64,000 nt of DNA from Chryseobacterium sp. KLBC 52 (GCF_003347605.1 NZ_QDFZ01000004.1:124001-188000), one strand, 5' to 3'. Numbered from the stretch's first letter, positions 18,710 to 28,402 are shown. Notes: generated by a model not told the origin, from the letters alone. A program made the numbers and translations.

Positions 18710-18740
18710 ATTAAAAAACTAACTACAAATCATATTGTAG
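18710..18740 (-). terminator. Terminator of the methyltransferase gene
   Basis: CTACAA / TTGTAG stem (18723-18740); on the minus strand it is followed by TTAGTTTTTTAA. Confidence 0.6.
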
Positions 18741-18741
18741 A

Positions 18742-19548
18742 TTATTTTTTTATTACCCACACATCTTGAGATATATCACTTTTAGCTAGATCGTCAGAAT
18801 AAACAATATGGTTAAGTATAGTGAAATCTTTAAATAAGTATTTTACATATGTTTCCGGATGGAAAGCAGAATACATCCTATGTCCTTCTTTCGTATTGCC
18901 CCGTACAACAAGTTTTCCATTAGTAAATTCTTTTAACTCAGAGGACGTAAGCTTTGACTTAAAATTGTTTCCCTGCAGACTTACAATTAAGATCCCGTCT
19001 TTTTTTAAAACTCTTCTAAGTTCATTGATCCACTCAGTATGCATTTTTTCAGATAAATGAGTAAAAATTGAAATCCCATAAATTATATCAAAAAAATCAT
19101 TTTCATAGTGTAATGGTGGAGATAGGTGATTTGTTTTAAAATCAATATGATCTATATTTTTTGAACACCAATCTATTGACTCTTCATTATAATCTGTTGC
19201 AAAAAATTGGTTAGTCTCTTCCAAAAGAGTGGGCATATGTCTACTTACTCTCCCCGGGCCACATCCCCAATCTAAAATTTTTTTATATTTAATCTCTTTA
19301 TGATTTCTAATTAAACCTATAATCCATTCTGCTGTTACTTTCCCTCCATTATAATAGCTGTCATAATCTAATAAGAAAGATTCATACATTAGATAATCTT
19401 CAGGGAGTTTAGTATCTGGATGAATTGACCGGAATTTCTTGTTTTTTTTATACATTTTTAACCAGGTATAATAAAACCTAATTTGGTCAGCGAAACGGAG
19501 TAATTTTAGTTTTCTTAAATACTTGGATAACTTACTTTTTATTTTCAT
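18742..19548 (-). CDS. Class I SAM-dependent methyltransferase
   Basis: A 268-aa Rossmann-fold methyltransferase. Motif I is ILDWGCGPGRVSRH (about residues 95-108), followed by the acidic strand FFATDYNEES and motif IV DIIYGISIFTHL. The post-motif ELRRVLKKDGILIVSLQG is typical of small-molecule or glycan methyltransferases (type 11/25-like). The N-terminal ~60 residues are basic and may bind a membrane or nucleic acid. Substrate unknown. It lies upstream of the Rhs operon with a 213-bp gap and its own terminator, so co-regulation is not evident. Confidence 0.8.
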   Translation of the reverse strand: MKIKSKLSKYLRKLKLLRFADQIRFYYTWLKMYKKNKKFRSIHPDTKLPEDYLMYESFLLDYDSYYNGGKVTAEWIIGLIRNHKEIKYKKILDWGCGPGRVSRHMPTLLEETNQFFATDYNEESIDWCSKNIDHIDFKTNHLSPPLHYENDFFDIIYGISIFTHLSEKMHTEWINELRRVLKKDGILIVSLQGNNFKSKLTSSELKEFTNGKLVVRGNTKEGHRMYSAFHPETYVKYLFKDFTILNHIVYSDDLAKSDISQDVWVIKK

Positions 19549-19896
19549 TTTGTGTTTTCTATGCCAAAACTATTTATATTTTATATGGATTCAAAGTACC
19601 TTTTCGTAATTACGAATATCTCTCTAAAAGTTTCTGAAACGGGCTGATGATGTACAAAAATATAAGCGTTTTGTAGTTTTTTTTAAACGAGATTAGTGTG
19701 TTTGCAATTTGTGTATCTGTCTGAATTACAATTTGAAATAAATCCTCTATCGTTTATACTTCTTTTTTAAGTATATAAGTTTTTTTTAAGCTAAAAATTC
19801 ATTCGATCAAATAAACTGGATTTAAAACTATATTTTTATAATCCAGTTATATAAAGAAAAGCTTCACCTTTACAAAAAATCTCTACCTTTGTACCC
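19549..19896. other. Intergenic region, divergent promoters
   Basis: AT-rich, no gene seen. A TACCTTTG box at 19884-19891 (plus strand) lies five bases before the start of the following gene. On the minus strand TATTTTTG (19655-19662) could serve the methyltransferase. Neither has a clear -33 TTG. Confidence 0.4.
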
Positions 19897-20220
19897 ATGA
19901 ACCTCTTAAGATGGATACTGGCAATTTATTTCATGGCGCTATCATTGATGCCATGTGCTGATGTGTCTCATCCACAGAATTCCGGGAATACAATAGTTTC
20001 CCTGAGTGTTCAGGAAAACCATTCAAAAGAAAAAGGAGATATCTGTTCTCCACTGTGTGCATGCAGCTGTTGTCAGATAACAGTTTCAGCATTTAAAATG
20101 GATCCCTTATTGGAAATTCCCGAGCAGATTCCTGCTTACTTTTCAAAGAAGATCCTGTTCCATAAAAACGACTTTGCCTATCAGGTTTATGACCCAATCT
20201 GGCAACCTCCTAAAATTTAA
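19897..20220 (+). CDS. Small Cys-rich membrane-anchored protein of metal-efflux locus
   Basis: A 107-aa protein with an N-terminal hydrophobic segment (LRWILAIYFMALSLMPCAD) and a dense cysteine cluster CSPLCACSCCQ (about residues 47-57), followed by a C-terminal tail IWQPPKI. It resembles the Bacteroidota DUF6660 type that precedes heavy-metal RND genes, though this family assignment is from memory. The Cys cluster suggests metal binding in the periplasm. It is 148 bp upstream of czcA, with an operator and promoter in between, so it may be transcribed separately. Its tail resembles those of two small proteins in the copper cluster. Confidence 0.65.
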   Translation: MNLLRWILAIYFMALSLMPCADVSHPQNSGNTIVSLSVQENHSKEKGDICSPLCACSCCQITVSAFKMDPLLEIPEQIPAYFSKKILFHKNDFAYQVYDPIWQPPKI

Positions 20221-20277
20221 TTTTTATTGACTTTTAGAAAGCCTATGCTTTCTGATACTTAACAGTGCTTGAAACTT

Positions 20278-20313
20278 TGCAATACCATTGCAGAGGTTTT
20301 CAGGATATTTTTG
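20278..20313 (+). promoter_or_regulatory. Metal-responsive operator and promoter of the czc operon
   Basis: A perfect palindrome TGCAAT-ACC-ATTGCA (20278-20292) is followed 13 bp later by a TATTTTTG box (20306-20313). The identical arrangement, with spacer AGC and box TACATTTG, precedes the P-type ATPase at 28395-28430. The dyad form suits a Fur-family regulator such as the one encoded at 27983-28402; binding is inferred. Confidence 0.75.
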
Positions 20314-20368
20314 CTGCAGTATTTTATACTGTGAGCATTTACTTTTCAATAAAAATTAAATATCAATC

Positions 20369-23300
20369 GTGTTAGATAAAATCATAAAATTCAGTATCAA
20401 AAACAAGGTGATCATTGGTTTGATGACGTTGGTGCTGATCATCTGGGGAACATGGAGTGCCACCAGATTACCTATAGATGCTGTGCCGGATATTACCAAC
20501 AATCAGGTGCAGATCATTACCGTATGTCCTACGCTGGCGGGACAAGAAGTAGAACAGTTGGTTACCTTTCCCATTGAACAGAGTATTGCCAATGTTCCCG
20601 ATATTCAGGAGACAAGAAGTATTTCAAGATTCGGGCTTTCTGTGATTACAGTAGTGTTCAAAGAAAATGTAGATGTCTATTTTGCAAGACAGCTCATTAA
20701 TGAACAGCTGAAAAATGCCGTAGAAGAAATTCCAAAAGGAGTAGGAACTCCCGAGCTGGCTCCTGTAAGTACAGGTCTTGGAGAAGTGTATCAGTATATT
20801 CTCCATCCTAAAAAAGGAAGTGAAAAGAATTACAATGCCAAAGAACTCCGCACCATGCAGGACTGGATCGTGCGAAGACAGCTGAATGGAACACCAGGAG
20901 TTGCGGAAATCAACAGTTTTGGAGGTGAATTAAAACAATATGAAGTAGCTATTGATCCCAATCGTTTAAAAGCAATGGGAACAAGCATCACTGAAATATT
21001 TACAGCCCTTGAAAAAAATAATCAGAATACCGGAGGAGCTTATATTGATAAAAAACCGAACGCGTATTTTATCCGTGGAATTGGCCTGGTGACTTCTTTG
21101 GAAGATATCAGAAATATTGCGGTTAAAAACGAAACAGGAAGCGTTCCGATCTTTATAAAAGATGTTGCCGATGTTCGTTTGGGAAGTGCCGTTCGTTACG
21201 GAGCGTTAACCTATGATGGAAAAGTAGATGCTGTAGGTGGAGTCGTGATGATGCTGAAAGGAGCCAACAGTAATGAAGTGGTAAGCAATATCAAAGCAAA
21301 AATTCCGACCATTCAGAAATCTCTTCCCGATGACGTTATCATTGAACCGTTTCTGGACAGAACAGACCTTGTAGACAGAGCCATCAATACCGTACAGAAA
21401 AACCTCATCGAAGGAGCTCTGATCGTTATTTTCGTTCTTGTGATTTTCCTGGGAAATCTGAGAGCCGGACTTATCGTTGCTTCGGCCATTCCACTTTCCT
21501 TATTGTTTGCATTAGGAATGATGAATGTTTTCGGAGTGAGTGCCAATCTGATGAGCCTTGGAGCGATAGACTTCGGGCTGATTGTAGATGGTGCTGTAAT
21601 TATTGTAGAAGCTACGCTGCACCATTTAGGTATACGAAAATCTACCCGTGCTTTGACACAGTCTGAAATGGATGAAGAAGTATTCCTTTCTGCCTCAAAA
21701 ATCAGAAGCAGTGCAGCTTTCGGAGAAATCATCATTCTTATCGTATATATCCCGATTCTTACCCTGGCAGGCGTAGAAGGAAAAATGTTTACCCCAATGG
21801 CAAAAACAGTAGGATTCGCCATTCTTGGAGCATTGATTCTGTCGTTAACATATATTCCGATGATGAGCGCTTTGTTTTTATCTAAGAAAATATCCCACAA
21901 AGAAACCTTCTCTGATAAAATGATGAACCGTCTTCAAAAGGTATATCAGCCATTATTACAGAAAGCAATCAAGGTAAAATATATCATTGTTTCTGCGACA
22001 GCTGTAGTATTCCTTATCTCTGCTTTTATTTTTAAAAATATGGGTGGTGAATTTATTCCTCAGCTGCAGGAAGGAGATTTTGCCTTCCATTGTATTTTAC
22101 CACAGGGAAGTTCACTCAGTCAGAGTATAGAAACCTCCATGCAGGCCTCGAGAATTATCAAACAGTTTGATGAGGTGAAAATGGTCGTTGGGAAAACTGG
22201 TTCTGCTGAGGTTCCTACAGATCCAATGCCACCTGAAGCAACTGATATGATCGTGGTATTGAAACCACAAAGCGAATGGAAAACCAAAAAATCCTACAAT
22301 GAGCTTGCTGATGAGATCAGTGAAAAACTGGAAACAATTCCTGGGGTATTCTTTGAGAAAAACCAGCCTATTCAGATGCGTTTTAATGAGCTGATGACGG
22401 GAATCAGACAGGATGTGGCGGTGAAAATCTTTGGTGAAAATCTGGATTCTTTAGCGGTATATGCGGATAAAGTTGGAAAAATCATTCAGACAGTAGATGG
22501 AGCTACGGCACCTCAGATCGAAAGAGTAAGTGGTCTTCCGCAGATCAATGTTCAGTATGACAGAACGAGAATCGCCAATTATGGATTAAATATTGAAGAT
22601 GTCAACAATGCTGTAAGCACGGCCTTTGCAGGAAAAGCTGCAGGACAGGTGTTTGAAAATGAAAGACGTTTTGATCTGGTTGTGCGCCTGGACAGTCTTC
22701 ACAGAACAGATATTTCAGATGTGAATAATCTGATGATCACTTCTGCTACCGGAGCTCAGATTCCATTGTCACAGGTTGCTAATATCAGTTACAAACTTGG
22801 ACCGGCACAGATCAGCCGTGAGCAGGGGAAACGTAGAATTGTAATTGGTTTCAATGTAAAGGATCGTGATGTGGAAAGTGTAGTAAAAGACATTCAGGCA
22901 AAACTGGAGAAAGTGAAGCTGCCTTCAGGATACTACTTTACTTACGGAGGCCAGTTTGAAAACCTGCAGGAAGCAAGCCAACGTCTGATGATCGCTGTTC
23001 CGGTATCATTGCTTCTGATTTTTATGCTTCTGTATTTTACTTTCCGTTCATTCAAACAGGCTGCATTGATTTTTACTGCCATTCCTATGAGTGCCATTGG
23101 CGGTGTATTTGCGCTTTTAGTGAGAGATATGCCGTTCAGTATCAGTGCCGGAATTGGATTTATTGCCCTGTTTGGAGTAGCAGTTCTTAACGGAATTGTT
23201 TTGATCGGAACATTCAATCAATTAGAAAAAGAAGGCGAAACCGATATTCTGAAAAGAGTATTTGAAGGTACAAAAACCAGATTAAGACCTGTGCTGATGA

Positions 23301-24730
23301 CGGCTACCGTAGCTTCATTAGGATTTTTACCAATGGCTATTTCCACCGGAGCCGGAGCTGAAGTACAGAAACCTTTGGCAACAGTAGTGATTGGAGGTTT
23401 GGTAACCGCAACATTCCTTACACTATTCGTTTTACCGATGTTGTATATTATTTTTAACACAAAGATTTTGAAAAGAAAAAATAATAATACGGGAATAATT
23501 ACGGCTGTTTTGGTTGTAGGATTCATGATGTTGGGACAAACTTTTAGTGCACAGTCCAGACCGATTTCTGTAGAACAGGCGGTAGAGCAGGCAGTGAATA
23601 ATAATTTAACGCTGCAGTCAAAAGACTTAAGCATTAAATCCGCCGAAGCATTGAGGGCAACTGCAAAAGAGCTCCCGAAATTAAGTTTTGAAGCACAACT
23701 TGGACAATACAATAGTCCGAAGTTTGACCAGTCGTTTGCGATCTCACAAAGCATTCCTTTTCCGACATTATTTAAAGCAAGAAAAGATTTAATCAATGAG
23801 AATATTAAAAGCAAGCAGATTGATAAGGAAATTACAGCTAATGAACTGATAAAACAGGTTCGTACCTATTACTATCAGATTGAATATCTTCAGTATAATA
23901 AAGCTCAGCTGACCAGTCTGGATCAATATTATGAAGAGTTTATCCGAATTGCAACCGTAAGATTCAAAGCAGGAGATATCAAGAAAATAGAAATCAGTAC
24001 TGCAGAAACCCAGAAGGGGGAAATTGATCTGCTGCTCAGACAAAATGAAGTCTTTCTGAACAACGCCTACAAGAATTTAAAAACGCTGATGAATACGTCA
24101 GAAGATCTTGAAGTTCCGTTTAACAAAGATTATGCTCCTTTAAAAGCAGAAAATGTACTCGACAGTACTGTGGTTGCCAACAACCCTACGGTAAAAGCTT
24201 TTTACCAGGAAATGGAAATTGCAGAAAAAAACAAGAAAGTTGAAAAGTCCCTTGGGCTGCCTGATTTTAGTTTAGGATATACCAACCAGTCTTTGATAGG
24301 CCTTCATACCATCAATGGGCAGGAGAATTTTTATAACTCAGGAAAGCGTTTTCAGTCGGCAACAGTAGGAGTAGCGATTCCATTAACATTTGGAGCGACG
24401 AAAGCAAGAATCCAGGCGCTGGAATATGAAAAGCAGGTCGCCGAAACCAATGCTAGAATGCAGCAGAAACAGCTTTCTGCTCAGTTGGAAAATGCTTTCA
24501 GCCAGTATCAGCAGGATTTACAGCAATATGATTACTATACAAGCCAGGCATTGCCTAACGCAGAGAAAATTGTAAAAGCAGCTCAGCTAGGATATAAAAC
24601 AGGAGAAATTTCCTATGTGGAATATCTTTTTGCCCTGCAGACTGCCACAAATATCCAGTTGAAATATCTGGAATCTATCCAGCAGGTGAACCAATCTGTA
24701 GTTACTATTAACTCCATCATAAACAAATAA
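20369..24730 (+). CDS. czcA: CzcA-type heavy-metal RND pump fused to TolC-like outer-membrane factor
   Basis: Proton-driven efflux pump for divalent metals. Residues ~1-1040 form the inner-membrane RND transporter (12 membrane segments). In membrane segment 4 the motif DFGLIVDGAVIIVE (D401, D407) matches the HME1 type that exports Zn, Co and Cd rather than Cu. Residues ~1062-1453 are a TolC/CzcC-like outer-membrane factor with long coiled coils, preceded by a hydrophobic stretch ending FSAQ that looks like an internal signal peptide. Fusion of the pump and outer-membrane factor in one frame is seen in Bacteroidota. The start is GTG (MLDKIIKF). The adaptor gene follows, and an operator palindrome lies 77 bp upstream. 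Confidence 0.93.
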   Translation: MLDKIIKFSIKNKVIIGLMTLVLIIWGTWSATRLPIDAVPDITNNQVQIITVCPTLAGQEVEQLVTFPIEQSIANVPDIQETRSISRFGLSVITVVFKENVDVYFARQLINEQLKNAVEEIPKGVGTPELAPVSTGLGEVYQYILHPKKGSEKNYNAKELRTMQDWIVRRQLNGTPGVAEINSFGGELKQYEVAIDPNRLKAMGTSITEIFTALEKNNQNTGGAYIDKKPNAYFIRGIGLVTSLEDIRNIAVKNETGSVPIFIKDVADVRLGSAVRYGALTYDGKVDAVGGVVMMLKGANSNEVVSNIKAKIPTIQKSLPDDVIIEPFLDRTDLVDRAINTVQKNLIEGALIVIFVLVIFLGNLRAGLIVASAIPLSLLFALGMMNVFGVSANLMSLGAIDFGLIVDGAVIIVEATLHHLGIRKSTRALTQSEMDEEVFLSASKIRSSAAFGEIIILIVYIPILTLAGVEGKMFTPMAKTVGFAILGALILSLTYIPMMSALFLSKKISHKETFSDKMMNRLQKVYQPLLQKAIKVKYIIVSATAVVFLISAFIFKNMGGEFIPQLQEGDFAFHCILPQGSSLSQSIETSMQASRIIKQFDEVKMVVGKTGSAEVPTDPMPPEATDMIVVLKPQSEWKTKKSYNELADEISEKLETIPGVFFEKNQPIQMRFNELMTGIRQDVAVKIFGENLDSLAVYADKVGKIIQTVDGATAPQIERVSGLPQINVQYDRTRIANYGLNIEDVNNAVSTAFAGKAAGQVFENERRFDLVVRLDSLHRTDISDVNNLMITSATGAQIPLSQVANISYKLGPAQISREQGKRRIVIGFNVKDRDVESVVKDIQAKLEKVKLPSGYYFTYGGQFENLQEASQRLMIAVPVSLLLIFMLLYFTFRSFKQAALIFTAIPMSAIGGVFALLVRDMPFSISAGIGFIALFGVAVLNGIVLIGTFNQLEKEGETDILKRVFEGTKTRLRPVLMTATVASLGFLPMAISTGAGAEVQKPLATVVIGGLVTATFLTLFVLPMLYIIFNTKILKRKNNNTGIITAVLVVGFMMLGQTFSAQSRPISVEQAVEQAVNNNLTLQSKDLSIKSAEALRATAKELPKLSFEAQLGQYNSPKFDQSFAISQSIPFPTLFKARKDLINENIKSKQIDKEITANELIKQVRTYYYQIEYLQYNKAQLTSLDQYYEEFIRIATVRFKAGDIKKIEISTAETQKGEIDLLLRQNEVFLNNAYKNLKTLMNTSEDLEVPFNKDYAPLKAENVLDSTVVANNPTVKAFYQEMEIAEKNKKVEKSLGLPDFSLGYTNQSLIGLHTINGQENFYNSGKRFQSATVGVAIPLTFGATKARIQALEYEKQVAETNARMQQKQLSAQLENAFSQYQQDLQQYDYYTSQALPNAEKIVKAAQLGYKTGEISYVEYLFALQTATNIQLKYLESIQQVNQSVVTINSIINK

Positions 24731-24812
24731 TATGAAACCGCTGTTTATAAAAATTTCTGCCAGATCAATGAAAATGAAGGCATACAGCATCAGACAAAAT
24801 ACATTTTTACTT

Positions 24813-26042
24813 ATGAAACTCAAATATAATATCATCCCTCTCGCCCTGATCTCAATCTTACTAACAAGCTGTGGAAAAAAAGAAGCTTCGGAAGAAAAAG
24901 CTCCTGAAAAAACAGAACAGAAAGAACAGGCTCACGAAGAAGCTCCAGAAACAATAGCTTCCCTTACAGAAGAGCAGATGAAGTCTGTAGGAGTGGCTTT
25001 AGGAAATGTAGAAATGAAAGAGTTGACATCCACGATAAAAGCCAATGGTTTGCTGAGTGTACCCAACAGCAATAAAGCAACCATCACTTCCCTGTACGGA
25101 GGAATCATTAAAACCATCAATATACAGGTAGGAAGTATCGTGAAAAAAGGACAGGTCATTGCAACGATTGCCAATCCGGAATACATCCAGCTTCAGGAAG
25201 ATTATCTGACTACCAATAGCAGAATAACCTATGCAGAACAGGAATACAGAAGACAAAGAGAACTTTTTGATAATGATGCAGGTGCCAAGAAAAATCTTCA
25301 GAGTGCAGATGCTGAGCTTAAAACCTTAAGAACAAAAAGAGCTTCCCTTTTGAAACAGCTTCAGATGATGGGAATAAGCCCGGGAAAAGTAAGCAATGGA
25401 AATATGAAATCCGGTTTGGTGATTACAGCACCCATCAGCGGAACAATCAGCAGTATTACAGCACAGATCGGAAGTTATGTAGATATTTCTTCTCCCGTTG
25501 CTACTGTAATTGATAACGGTTCTATTCATCTGGATCTTCAGGTATTTGAAAAAGATCTTCCTAAAATGAGAGTCGGGCAGATTGTTCATTTTAAACTGAC
25601 CAACAATCCGGAAACCGAATATGACGCAAGAATTTACAGCATAGGATCTTCTTTTGAAAATGAAAGTAAAACCATCTCTATGCATTGCGAAGTAATTGGA
25701 AACAAATCCGGTTTGATTGACGGAATGAATATCACCGGAATTGTCAGCCTTGATAAAAGCACAACTCCTGCAGTGCCTACAGAAGCTATTGTAGAAGCAG
25801 ACGGGAAATATTACGTGTTTATTCAGACTGATAAAAAGGTGGAAGAAGAACATGAAGAAAAAGGGAAACCTCATCCGAAAACCTTAAACTTTGAGAAAAT
25901 AGAAGTGGTGAAAGGAACTTCTGATATGGGATACACTGCGATAACTCCCGTTGGAAATATTCCAGACAATGCAAAAATCGTAGTGAAAGGCGCATTTTTC
26001 GTGAATGCCAAACTGGTGAATTCAGGAGAGCACGAACATTAA
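24813..26042 (+). CDS. CzcB/CusB-like periplasmic adaptor lipoprotein
   Basis: Membrane-fusion protein linking the RND pump to the outer-membrane factor. The ATG at 24813 is chosen because it gives a lipoprotein signal (MKLKYNIIPLALISILLTSC, lipobox LTSC); an in-frame ATG at 24732, two bp after the pump stop, would add 27 residues without purpose. After a Glu/Lys-rich linker, the lipoyl/barrel-sandwich halves (SLYGGIIKTINIQVGSIVKKGQVI and APISGTISSITAQIGSYVD) flank a coiled-coil hairpin, then beta-barrel and membrane-proximal domains. A His/Glu stretch (KKVEEEHEEKGKPHP) and a terminal SGEHEH could bind metal. It is the second gene of the czc operon. Confidence 0.9.
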   Translation: MKLKYNIIPLALISILLTSCGKKEASEEKAPEKTEQKEQAHEEAPETIASLTEEQMKSVGVALGNVEMKELTSTIKANGLLSVPNSNKATITSLYGGIIKTINIQVGSIVKKGQVIATIANPEYIQLQEDYLTTNSRITYAEQEYRRQRELFDNDAGAKKNLQSADAELKTLRTKRASLLKQLQMMGISPGKVSNGNMKSGLVITAPISGTISSITAQIGSYVDISSPVATVIDNGSIHLDLQVFEKDLPKMRVGQIVHFKLTNNPETEYDARIYSIGSSFENESKTISMHCEVIGNKSGLIDGMNITGIVSLDKSTTPAVPTEAIVEADGKYYVFIQTDKKVEEEHEEKGKPHPKTLNFEKIEVVKGTSDMGYTAITPVGNIPDNAKIVVKGAFFVNAKLVNSGEHEH

Positions 26043-26112
26043 TGAAGGCAGCCGGAATCAGTAAAAGTCGATTTTAATCCTTACATTAGAGCTGTTTACG
26101 GAGTTTTTATTG

Positions 26113-27054
26113 ATGAAAGCGGCAGAAAAAAGTAAAGATTATCTCACCGAATTTTTAATAAATGACCTGATTATGTTACTAAACAAAAAAATATCAGTCT
26201 GGTATTTCATCCGTGAAATAAAAAACCAAATTCTGTTCATCGGAATATTTGCTATCGCTATTGGTCTTTTGGACGAATTACCATGGTTTCGCAAGATCTC
26301 ACTGCCTTTGAATATTCCTGCATTATTGGGTACAGCTGTATCATTGCTGCTGGCATTCCGTACTTCCCAGTCCTATGAAAGATGGTGGGAAGCAAGAACA
26401 GTTTGGGGCGCTATTGTCAATGATTCCAGAACTTTTGTGAGGCTGATCATTCAGTTTATGCCGGCAGGAGAAGACAAAGCAATAAAAGAATTTGCCGAAA
26501 GACAGATCATCTGGACCTATGCCCTTGGAGAATCATTGAGAAAACTGCCGTTTTCTGAAAAAGTTCAGCAGTATTTGGATCAACATCAGATCAAAGCAGC
26601 CAATATTCCCAACGCCATTCTGGACGAACACTCCAGGCAGCTGAAAGAAATTGCATTCTCAAAAGGACTGACCGATTTTCAGCAGATGCAGCTGAATGAT
26701 ATCATCACAAGGCTCTGCGACAGTATGGGAAAATGTGAAAGACTGAAGAATACTGTTTTTCCACGTTCTTATAGTGTTTTAGTACATATTCTGATTTATG
26801 TTTTTGCGGCTATCCTTCCGTTTGGGCTTGACGATTCCCAGCTGTTGGTAGAAATTGCCATTACTTTCCTGGTTCCGGTGACATTCATTGCTATTGAAAA
26901 AACATCCATCATCATGCAGGATCCGTTTGAAAATGGACCTGTAGATACACCCATGACTTCTCTGGCACAGACCATAGAGATCAATATCAGACAGATGATC
27001 GGTGAGCAGAATGTTCCCCCTAAAAAAGAAAATACATCTTATTATGAAATGTAA
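26113..27054 (+). CDS. Bestrophin-like anion channel family protein
   Basis: A ~313-aa membrane protein of the bestrophin/UPF0187 (YneE) family, which forms pentameric anion channels in bacteria. Hallmarks are the conserved FRTSQSYERWWEAR (about 84-97 of the longer form), WGAIVNDSR, and later PFGLDD and DPFENGPVDTPM near the C-terminus. About four membrane segments are predicted. The start could be the ATG at 26113 or the ATG at 26173 (MLLNKKISVWYFIRE); the second fits the family N-terminus better but neither has a clear ribosome site. It lies between the adaptor gene and the CDF gene and so may belong to the metal operon; its role in metal resistance is unclear. Confidence 0.85.
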   Translation: MKAAEKSKDYLTEFLINDLIMLLNKKISVWYFIREIKNQILFIGIFAIAIGLLDELPWFRKISLPLNIPALLGTAVSLLLAFRTSQSYERWWEARTVWGAIVNDSRTFVRLIIQFMPAGEDKAIKEFAERQIIWTYALGESLRKLPFSEKVQQYLDQHQIKAANIPNAILDEHSRQLKEIAFSKGLTDFQQMQLNDIITRLCDSMGKCERLKNTVFPRSYSVLVHILIYVFAAILPFGLDDSQLLVEIAITFLVPVTFIAIEKTSIIMQDPFENGPVDTPMTSLAQTIEINIRQMIGEQNVPPKKENTSYYEM

Positions 27055-27068
27055 TTAAACCATACAAT

Positions 27069-27965
27069 ATGGAAAGCACACCAACACAAACCGTTTCTGC
27101 AGGAAGCAGACATAAAAAGAACCTTCTGATTGTTCTGTGCCTTAGCGGAACCTATCTCATTGCTGAGGTAATAGGAGGAATAATTACCAATAGTCTTGCA
27201 CTATTAGCGGATGCAGCCCATATGCTGACCGATGTGGTAGGATTATTGCTGGCATTTATTGCCATTAAAATAGGAGAAAGAAAAGCAGATCCTTCCAGAA
27301 CATATGGTTATTATCGGACAGAAATATTAGCAGCTGTTATCAATGCAGTGGTGTTACTGGCCATTTCGATCTATGTTTTGTTTGAAGCTTATCAGCGTTT
27401 TCAGAATCCGCCCGAAGTACAAAGTAAATCAATGTTGATTGTAGCCGGAATCGGATTGATCGTCAATATTGTCGGAATGATGATTCTCAGAAAAGACTCA
27501 GAAGGCAGTCTCAATATGAAAGGAGCCTATTTCGAAGTTCTTTCAGACATGCTTACTTCTGTAGGAGTCATGATCGCAGGAGTAATTATGCTGACCACGG
27601 GCTGGTACTATGCCGATCCGTTGATTTCAGCGGCAATAGGACTGTTGATCTTTCCAAGAACATGGAGACTGTTGAAAGAAGCCATTAATGTTTTGCTGGA
27701 AGGAACCCCTAAAGATGTGGATATTTATGCCCTTCGTCAATCATTGGAGAATACTCCGGGAGTGAAAGATGTTCATGATCTGCATGTGTGGTCACTGACA
27801 TCCAGTGTTAATGCGATGAGCGCACACGTTGTAAAAGAGAATGGGTATTCCCAGAATCAATTATTAAAAACATTGACAGATACAACGATGGCTGATTTTA
27901 AAATCAGTCATACCACTTTTCAGATCGAAGAGGAAGGCTATGAAGAAAATGAAGTCCATCTGTAA
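27069..27965 (+). CDS. Cation diffusion facilitator (CzcD/ZitB-like)
   Basis: Inner-membrane Zn2+/H+ antiporter of the CDF family, 298 aa, six membrane segments. Membrane segment 2 carries LADAAHMLTD (HxxxD). Segment 5 reads EVLSDMLTSVG, so the usual HxxxD is ExxxD here; this may change metal preference. The cytoplasmic C-terminal domain has DVHDLHVWSLTS, a family hallmark. It starts 14 bp after the bestrophin-like gene and is followed 17 bp later by the Fur-family regulator, indicating one transcript. It would move metal from the cytosol to the periplasm for the RND pump to expel. Confidence 0.92.
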   Translation: MESTPTQTVSAGSRHKKNLLIVLCLSGTYLIAEVIGGIITNSLALLADAAHMLTDVVGLLLAFIAIKIGERKADPSRTYGYYRTEILAAVINAVVLLAISIYVLFEAYQRFQNPPEVQSKSMLIVAGIGLIVNIVGMMILRKDSEGSLNMKGAYFEVLSDMLTSVGVMIAGVIMLTTGWYYADPLISAAIGLLIFPRTWRLLKEAINVLLEGTPKDVDIYALRQSLENTPGVKDVHDLHVWSLTSSVNAMSAHVVKENGYSQNQLLKTLTDTTMADFKISHTTFQIEEEGYEENEVHL

Positions 27966-27982
27966 CCATTTAAAAGCGTATA

Positions 27983-28402
27983 ATGAAAAAAGATATCGAA
28001 CACAAACTTATTGATAAAAATACCAAACCTACCAGTATGAGGATTTTGGTATATGATTTCTTAAGCTCTCAGGAAGCGGCTTTATCCCTTTCTGAAATAG
28101 AAAATCATTTTGACAATGCTGACAGAATCACCATCTACAGGACATTGAAAACCTTTGAAGAAAAAGGAATTGTTCACAGCATTCAGGAAAATACAACCAC
28201 GAAATACAAACTATGCGAAGACGATTGTGATGAAAAGACACATAAAGACTGGCATCTTCATTTTTACTGTAAAATATGCAAGCAGACTACCTGCAAAGAA
28301 GATATTTCCTTCCCGGAAAACATCCAGACCAATTTCAGGATTGATGAAATAAGGTTGTTTGCCAAAGGAATCTGTGAAAACTGTCTTGAAAGTTTGCAAT
28401 AG
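27983..28402 (+). CDS. Fur-family metal-responsive transcriptional regulator
   Basis: A 139-aa repressor of the Fur/Zur type. N-terminal winged helix (about 15-80: SEIENHFDNADRITIYRTLK, TFEEKGIVHSI), then a dimerisation domain with metal ligands HLHFYCKICKQTTCKED, where CxxC (CKIC) and a later CENC pair form the structural zinc site. The His/Cys pattern fits a zinc or iron sensor; the surrounding efflux genes suggest an exporter-controlling role, which is unusual for Zur (which normally represses uptake). The last codons overlap the palindromic operator of the next gene. Target sites are inferred from the repeated TGCAAT-N3-ATTGCA. Confidence 0.88.
   Translation: MKKDIEHKLIDKNTKPTSMRILVYDFLSSQEAALSLSEIENHFDNADRITIYRTLKTFEEKGIVHSIQENTTTKYKLCEDDCDEKTHKDWHLHFYCKICKQTTCKEDISFPENIQTNFRIDEIRLFAKGICENCLESLQ

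Noticed and set aside
8071..19548. Insertion sequence or transposon around the Rhs locus
   Set aside because: No transposase, terminal inverted repeats or target duplications were seen.
21313..21900. 195-aa open frame antisense to czcA
   Set aside because: It mirrors the czcA codons, has no family motif, and lies wholly within a clear gene.
23218..23814. 198-aa antisense frame within czcA
   Set aside because: Shadow of the fused pump gene; no start context or motif.
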